Positions 57,377 through 64,000 of a stretch of 64,000 nt of DNA are shown in pieces. Within the stretch, counting starts at the first letter, position 1. Every line of letters starts with the position of its first letter. Below the pieces are notes generated by a model. That model did no database searches, was not told the origin of the DNA, and was given only the letters and a program-made list of their open reading frames with translations. Source of the DNA: Sphagnum compactum (Eukaryota > Bryophyta > Sphagnopsida > Sphagnales); NCBI GenBank assembly GCA_965153455.1, contig OZ234495.1:24796875-24860874 (forward strand), given 5' to 3'. The translations under genes were made by a program, and so were the position numbers.

Positions 57377-60095
57377 ACCCTGCTTGCCTAAGTTCTATTA
57401 CCCTAAAGGATTAGAATTAGCAATAGCTAGGGTTCATTGTCCTTATCGAATCACAAGTATCACACCCGGGCTTGGGTTTCACTTTGTTGTCACCTTTTTT
57501 CTCTTCCCTCACCAAGCTCAACCTTCTGCAGTCAAAGCTTCTACAAACTTGCTACACACTTGAATTTTTTAACACATTGTCGAAAGTTCTTTGTGGGCCA
57601 TTTGTGCTTAAGGTTGGCTCCTAGTTAGAAAGAAAATTCCATTCTTTGAGTTTCTTCATTCGAAAGGTTTTGCAATTATTCCCTTTGCATTTTGAATTTT
57701 TCAAAGTAAGGCTTCTACATATTGAGAGGATTCGTTTAGAGGTTCCTTGAACACCCTGTAATTCAAGGGTAATTGAGTCAAATGTTGCAATGAAGTTTTG
57801 TTAAGTGTTGAGTTAAGTAGTTGTTGTAGTTAGGTTTTGTTGAACATCAAGATTCGATGAAAACTACAACTAGGTTCTATTGAGCATTGAGACATAACAA
57901 TTGTTGCGACTAGGCTCTATTAAGCGTCAAGATTTGGCAACGGTAGCTAGTAGTTCAAGTTCTCAAGAAACTAGCTACAATTGCATACCAAAAGCAACTT
58001 CGGATTTATAGCATGATTCTTCATGAGGTGAGCTTCTGAATACTTTTTTTTAATGTGCACATAGGCATATTCAAGTGTGTAGTACTTCAAATTTTGAATT
58101 TTTTTACATAGGTACATGAAGGTTGGATGCTTGTAGCCCATAGGTCACACACTTTGAAATGTATTAGCACTATTGTGTAGGAGACCCTAAGCAAATCAAG
58201 ATTTGTTAATGAAAAATTAACATGGGATGGAATGGATAGTGAGGAAGAAATATTTTTTACACCACCAAAAAGCCCTATAAAGGATGATGTAAGTTTGAGT
58301 GTTGGGTCTAATAGTAAATCTCATTTAAAAGTTAATGGTGATATTCATTCTTACGTTGTTAAACAACTAATATATCATCTAGACTTGTATTCATCTTCAA
58401 GGCTTTCTATACCTAAGCCTTCTTGATAAAAAAAAAGGTTAAGGACTTGTAGAAAGAATATCAAAGTAGGGGACAAGAATCGCCCTACTATATTCCCACC
58501 TATTGATAGTTTTGATGATGTTGGTCAATCTAACCACCAAGTTTTTCCTCATACTATGGATATGACAACTACCAGTAGTTAGTGTCCACCTCTTTATACC
58601 TAAATTAGGCTAGTGTAAAACCCTTTTTCTAAATTGCTTTTAACTAGATTGCAAGAAGTCGAAAGCACAAGTTGCCACAAATCATTTGCAGGAGATGGAT
58701 TAATCAAGAGTAACTTGGATGCATAATGCAACATGCAACTTAAGTTGCCTTGATGTATTTTTTATAAGTGGAACTTTAACATGTAAGTGTGGTTTGTTAT
58801 CAATTAGGATTGTTTTTTAACATCTAGTTAAAGTGTTTAGAATTTGAATATGGATTTCTAATGTAATTGCTTTTGTCAGTTTTGAGTTTTGAAATGATCC
58901 TTGTTAATTTAGTACAAACATTTCCAAGTACTTTGTGATGGAACCTAGGTACTTTTAAAGTGTTATGGTGCTTCTTTAAAGTAAGGTATTGCTAACAAAG
59001 CACTATGACCTTTTAATTCAATGAATATTGTCTTCAAAGTACTTTACTGTAGCAATAATTCCTTGTACTAAACAATCCAAAATGCCTTGTTCTTTTCATA
59101 TTGTAGTGTTTACAAAACACTTTGACCTCTTCATGGGTAGTCATTGATTGTTTGGATTTAGTACTACATGGGACTAACATATTGTGGAAATGAACCTAGG
59201 TTTTTCAACAAGCAGTGTGAGCTACTTCATTTAGAATGTTCACAAATTACTCAGACCCTGTCCAAGTCAGTGGTTGATCATTTTTACATAGTGCAATTAG
59301 CAATTAGAAGTAGGTATGTTTGAACATTCCATTGGTAAGTTACTTTTTAGTTGTAATTTTTTTGATAGATTCTTGTTTGATAGCTAATAATTTCAATTGA
59401 ATCATTAATGTTTTATATGAAACATTATAAAATTACTTCATGGTTGATCATTCATGTGAGAGTTGAATTGTTATAGGACTAACACCTTGCATATATGTTT
59501 GATTTTGGTGTTTTTCAGGGTGCAAAGACTACTACAAAAGTGGGGTGTAATTCACTAACCAAAATCACTAAGGGACCTTAAAAGTGAAATAAATTCATTG
59601 CATTTTACTGATTTCACCCTGGTTAAAGTTATTTCACTATAATATCACTGTGTAAACATCATGTTTCATTACTATTTAACATAATTCACTATTATAATTC
59701 ATTATAATCAATAAATTTATTTCGATGTTTTTTAATACCCTATATATGTTACTTCATGATGTACCCTATATTGTTTTAAACTACTTTAGTTATTCTGACT
59801 TATATCCTATGTTATTGTAAATTATTATAAGTTACTATTAATTATTATACCCTAAACTATTATATGTTATTTTACCTTAAATTATATTAACTAAATTATT
59901 TTAAGCTTTTAAATTATTTTAGATTAAATTATTCAACTAACCTTAGGCTATATTTTAGGTTATTTTATTTTAAGTTAATATGTGTCATTTCAAGTTATAC
60001 TTTAAGTTATTATAATTTATTCTATCCTAAGTATAATAACTTAAAATAATATAAAATAAAATATAATGACCCAAGGTAAAATAAAATAAAAAATA
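57377..60095. other. Region with one short acidic ORF, otherwise no gene
   Basis: A 64-codon frame at 58232-58426 (MDSEEEIFFTPPKSPIKDD) looks protein-like and is preceded by an open run, but no splice partner or homology is visible. It could be the start of a decayed retroelement polyprotein. Around 57800-57960 the phrase GTTGTAGTTAGGTTTTGTTG recurs three times in diverged form. The rest is AT-rich. Confidence 0.35.
58880..59290. repeat. Diverged tandem repeat of about 120-150 bp
   Basis: Variants of CAAAGTACTTTG/ACAAAACACTTTGACC, followed by TTCATTGATTG-like and GTACTA..CAAT sequences, recur near 58920, 59000, 59110 and 59230. Divergence is high. Confidence 0.4.
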
Positions 60096-60249
60096 CACTA
60101 CAACAAAAGGTGTCCGTCTATGCCAAGTGATTTCATTGGATTTTGAGTGAATTCACTAGTTGTAATGAATGGGGACTAATGAAGAAGTAATGAATTCACT
60201 TATCTAGTGAACGGGGACTAATGAACTGCACCCACATTTTGTAGTAGTG
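60096..60249 (+). mobile_element. 154 bp CACTA-type MITE, copy 2
   Basis: Same length, tips (CACTACAACAAAAGGTGTCC and TTTTGTAGTAGTG) and interior as 23215-23368, with perfect ATA target duplications (60093-60095 and 60250-60252). Differences from copy 1 are scattered substitutions and compensating small indels. Confidence 0.9.
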
Positions 60250-60399
60250 ATAATAGTTTATGAAAAATAATTTAAAATAACCTATAATATAATAATTACC
60301 AATAGCTTATGATATTATAACATAGAATATCCAACAATAATTTATAATAGAATAATCACCAATAGTCGTAATATAACATATAATAACCAACAATAACCA

Positions 60400-60994
60400 C
60401 CAATAAAATAACCACCAATGGTTTACAATGAAATAACCACTTATATATTAACCATTAATAACCACCAATAGCCATTAATAGAATAGGCACCAATAGCCAT
60501 TAATAAAATAGCCACAAATAACCATTAATAGAATAGCCACCAATAGCCATTAATAGAATAGCCACCAATAGCCATTAATAGAATAGCCACCAATAGCCAT
60601 TAATAGAATAACCACAAATAACCATTAATAATATAGCCACAAATAGGCATTAACAGTATAGCCACAAATAAGCATTAATAGAATAATCACAAATAGGCAT
60701 TAATACAATAGCCACAAATAGGCATTAATAGTATAGCCACAAATAAGCATTAATAGTATAGCCACAAATAGCCATTAATAAAATAGCCACAAATAGCCAT
60801 TAATAAAATAGCCACAAATAGCCATTAATAGAATAGCCACAAATAACCATTACTAGAATAGCCACAAATAGTCATTAATAGAATAGCCACAAATAATCAT
60901 TAATAGAATAGCCACAAATAGCCATTAATAGAATAGCCACAAATAGCCATTACTAGAATAGCCACAAATAGCCATTAATAGAATAGCCACAAAT
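60400..60994. repeat. 25 bp minisatellite (left block)
   Basis: Head-to-tail units of AATAGCCATTAATAGAATAGCCAC(A/C) spaced exactly 25 bp (for example CCATT at 60497, 60522, 60547, 60572, 60597) continue to the border of the TIR transposon at 60995. They resume, more diverged, at 63645-63800. There are no unique spacers. Confidence 0.88.
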
Positions 60995-63644
60995 GAACCT
61001 TATGGCGGGATCCCAGGGTCCCAAATAAACCCATCCTCGAATGGGCAATTAATTATTTTTTTTGGGTGTGGGGTCCTACCTGGTGCACATTTCGTTGCTG
61101 CATTAACCAATCATCAATGATGAATGAAGAGGAGTGCTATGAAACGTTGAACGATTGCATGCATTGCTTGATTAGGTATCACAATAATGACGATTGGTGA
61201 AGCAAATCGCTAAGCACCGTGATGCAAGTGTATAGGGAGGTGGAGGAGTTTTTCGTCAGATTCCCCAGCTACTTTTTGGCCCAAAGATGGAAGAGTACTA
61301 TCACTGGTTACCTGATTGATATGGACATGGCACCAACAGCATCGGAGGCTGTTGCTCCTTTTCCAGCTAAATCCATAGTGACATTGGTTCGTGCAACATC
61401 GAGCAACAATGCTACGTCAGTGTTAGTGTTGCGGGCTCATGACGTTCAACGCCGATTACGTGGAGTTGGTGGTTCCCGTTAGACAATGCCATAGTGGCAA
61501 TGTCGCCCTCCATCAAATCGTAAAGTGAATGCGTTACAATGGGTCATTTCGAAGATGGGTCAAGAGGCGATCGATCAAATCCGGGCCGATTGGATTTCCA
61601 TGGTAACACACCGGGCTAGTTCCGAATGGCAACAGTCGGAAGTCATTATAATCAATCTTCTCCAGAGCGGATATTCGAAGCACGAGATTTGGGCCATCAT
61701 TCCAGTTGGCAGCGCTAGGATCGATCGATTGCGTAACGTCCTGAAGAACGGCATCAACACGCAGCATACCCAACGTCCCCCTCACATTCCTACTCATGCA
61801 ATCCATGATAGTAACCTGGATGCGATCAAGGCAGATGCCGAGACATGGGAGGTCGAGGACGAGAAACCCTGCACACATTGTCGCCCGAAGCAGTATTTTC
61901 TTGATGTAACTCTAACCTTCACCGAGCTGCACTAGCATTACAAGGCCAAGATTGAAGCCTCCAATGATGGTTTTCGTGTTGTATCGTATTCGAGATGGAT
62001 TCAGTATGTGCACCTCTTCTATCCTGGCCTTCGTTTAGTTCACTCAACTAAGGATGTATGCGACTGCTATGTTCAAATCGATATCCAGCTCAAGCGCGAT
62101 GACTTTCTTGCTGACAAACGCGATCGCCTACTGATTGAGAAGGAGATGGAGATGGTTAGTGCCACATGGTGTCAAATTTTGTGAAAGAGTTCATCAAGCA
62201 TCATGGCCCTGATTAGCTTGTTCCGCCTACCATAATCACTGATCATTATGACGACGAACATTGTGATGATGATGGTGGTGACAACGACATTATTCTCTTG
62301 ACCGTTGCACCTCAAATTTAGATCCAGATCAAAAAAATTGGTGGCAATTTCGCCATGCTTCATTATGAACATTCGCACCCATCGATCGATTATTTCAACT
62401 TTAACCTCATGGTGTTGAATTTTGTGGTCGCCGACCTGACTAGCAACAGCAACGATGTGTTCTTTTATGATGAGCGACCTCAAGGCAAGGATGATGATGC
62501 CTTATGCAGCCTGCGATTCACCTACCATTTGGAAAAATTCAAGATGCTATTGATTCGTAAGATAGCAATGCCGAAAACTCTACTCGTAATCCTCGAGAAT
62601 TGTGTCAGTCAGAACAAGTTGGAGCTTGTCATGCAATTCTTCGCTCTGCTCTCCATCTTGTTCTACTCGAAAGTCGTGTTGGTGTACCTGATCCCATGAC
62701 ATTCCCATAATACCGCCAATTAGGTCACCACATGGTGTCGCAATGTGATGAATGGCAAGAACTTCTACTCTCCAATGGCGATCGTTGAGGCCGTCAACGA
62801 GGTCAAGGGGGTTAATGTGAGCTTCATTGATCATCGTGATGTGTGACGCCTGTGCTATGTCGGTTGGGGTCCCATCCTCAAGAAGCACTTCAAGTCGTTG
62901 CCAACTCGGTATACGTTCAACTACTTCTTTGAGTTTGATGAAGGTCATGTCAGCATGTGATCCCTATGCTCAACGTCGAATAGTGAGGCCGTCAACGTAC
63001 CACTGGTAAATGCCACAAATATCAGCTTGATTCGTTAGTCACTTGTATCCGATCTATTCAACGCCACTGTTATCACAATCAAATAGGTAGCGTTCTTGCC
63101 CATCCGTTTGTCGATTATACCCGTGCTATCACTCAGTGAGAACAAGCTGATCTCTTTGGGCAAGAAGTACTTTTTGATTCCCCCCGAGCACCTGCCGTAC
63201 TACCCCGAGATTCCTGGTGTTCTCTGCGCGCAGATTGACGACGAGCAAGAATAGGCGCCCCCAGCGATGCGTAAGAAGAAGCAGTAACTTGCAGCGGTAG
63301 ATGCAATGGTGGAGTCAGCACCAAACGCACTAGTTTTATCAACGCTGGTCAAGGCAAGGCCGGGACACCCCAAGAAGAAGGTGGTCGTCGCGTCAGGACC
63401 ACCTTAGAAATCGATACTACAATTCTTCTCCAAGTAATCATCACAACCTTGAGGCCAGACTAGTCAATACAACCGCATTAGGTCGCCATATCAAATGGAA
63501 AAGGTCTTCATGGTTCTAGATAGATCTTGGCGAGAGGAGTCGATTGCCGCCTTCCTTTTCTGAATCTAACGAATACTGATGACGTTACGGCATTTATGGG
63601 AGGTCGGGGTTCGTATGGAACCTCGGGGTCCCGCCATAAGGTTC
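60995..63644 (+). mobile_element. 2.65 kb TIR transposon inserted in the minisatellite
   Basis: The left end GAACCTTATGGCGGGATCCC matches the reverse complement of the right end, GAACCTTATGGCGGGACCCC; the match extends to about 27 bp with a few mismatches. AAAT flanks both sides, and removing the element with one AAAT restores a perfect 25 bp minisatellite unit. That supports a 4 bp duplication, although a TGAACC tip with a 2 bp AA duplication is also possible. Interior GC content is clearly higher than in the host DNA. It carries one broken transposase gene. The superfamily is not identified. Confidence 0.88.
61219..63430 (+). pseudogene. Degenerate transposase of the 2.65 kb TIR element
   Basis: Single-frame pieces at 61219-61482 and 61525-62170, then a shifted frame from about 62180, with at least ten stops. 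An N-terminal HTH-like segment (SEVIINLLQSGYSKHEIWAI, VGSARIDRLRNVL) is followed by CTHCRPKQYF, RWIQYVHLFYPGLRLV and VCDCYVQIDIQLK. The catalytic-type blocks are YFNFNLMVLNFVVADLT, FYDERPQGKDDDALCSLR, ILENCVSQNKLE (an ENC..QNK variant of the DNCxGQNK motif of DDE transposases) and VLVYLIP*HSHNTA (ancestral PGHSH). Then come FYSPMAIVEAVNEVKG and a basic tail. It is beyond repair by a single change. I see the family in outline but cannot name it. Confidence 0.68.
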
Positions 63645-63800
63645 AAATAGTCATTAATAGAATAGCCGCTAATAGCCATTAATAACCTATGGTAATTTAA
63701 CCTATAATAACCACCAATAGCCACTAGTGGCCACCAATGGAATAACTACTAGTAGCCATCAATAAAATAACCACCAATAACCATTAATAGAATAATCACT
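63645..63800. repeat. 25 bp minisatellite (right block)
   Basis: Continuation of the array interrupted at 60995, with diverged units such as AATAGCCATTAATAACC and AATAGCCACTAGTGGCC. Confidence 0.75.
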
Positions 63801-63805
63801 AATAA

Positions 63806-64000
63806 CACTAGTAGAAATCAGCCAAAATGTAACCACTCCATTTACGACTACATGTGACTTGTAGTCGTTTGTGACTAGATTTGGGAACATTTGCAACTAT
63901 AAGACCACATTTCAACTATTTTGGTCATTCTCACAACTATGACTAAACTATTAGAAATTTCATCCTATTGGTTGGATCAATTTACATTTATTTTCATCCA
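63806..64000 (-). mobile_element. Non-autonomous CACTA element, copy C (cut by window end)
   Basis: The sequence starting CACTAGTAGAAATCAGCC is the reverse complement of the right end of copies A and B, including ATGTAACCACTCCATTTACG and the block complementary to CCTATAGTTGCAAATGTTCC. The left flank is TAA. The element continues beyond the window in inverted orientation relative to A and B. Confidence 0.88.

Noticed and set aside
59528-60095. CTACTACAAAAGTGGGGTG as a CACTA left tip
   Set aside because: The expected CACTA start reads GACTA and no partner end was found.
60400-60994. Possible CRISPR-like regular array
   Set aside because: The 25 bp units are contiguous with no unique spacers, in a eukaryotic context; it is a minisatellite.

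Overview
The window looks like a piece of a large, AT-rich, transposon-filled nuclear genome of a non-flowering land plant. A bryophyte, perhaps a liverwort, is my best guess. Genes are split by spliceosomal introns, most of the sequence is decayed transposon or repeat, and the one host-type gene encodes an alpha/beta-hydrolase–NB-ARC–LRR immune receptor. That architecture (HNL) is known from bryophytes and a few other non-flowering lineages. The species assignment is inference.

Layout. 1-4 kb: non-coding, with a 0.4 kb inverted-repeat element and a family of degenerate repeats. 4.0-13.5 kb (+): the HNL gene, reconstructable as about eight exons whose phases all match. It has a disordered N-terminal region, a hydrolase with GYSFGG and a late His, an NB-ARC with one frameshift before kinase-2, and a long LRR array of 24-residue repeats that decays at its 3' end. 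13.5-42 kb: gene-poor, with tandem repeats, a 154 bp CACTA-type MITE, a decayed DDE-type transposase (25.9-27.8 kb), other broken coding stretches, a 15 bp minisatellite and a 2.5 kb non-autonomous CACTA element with perfect CAT target duplications.

42.08-51.61 kb: a 9.5 kb CACTA (En/Spm) element. Its ends are CACTAC..GTAGTAGTG and both are packed with TTGCGA/TCGCAA motifs. It carries an apparently intact three-exon minus-strand gene (probable TNPA-like DNA-binding protein). Divergently from it run a zinc-ribbon plus SET-domain gene and a tnp2 transposase (Transposase_21, DUF4218 and DUF4216 regions). A SET methyltransferase-like module inside a CACTA element is the most unusual thing in the window. 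A leader exon that fits both plus-strand genes in phase suggests alternative splicing from a shared promoter. The SET and tnp2 frames carry a few point stops, and tnp2 has one frame break.

51.6-64 kb: more decayed coding sequence, a second copy of the 2.5-3.4 kb non-autonomous CACTA family (ACC target duplications), a second copy of the 154 bp MITE (ATA duplications), and a 25 bp minisatellite interrupted by a 2.65 kb TIR transposon with a broken transposase. The start of a third non-autonomous CACTA copy, in inverted orientation, runs off the right edge. I saw no convincing tRNA, rRNA, LTR pair, reverse transcriptase or CRISPR array.
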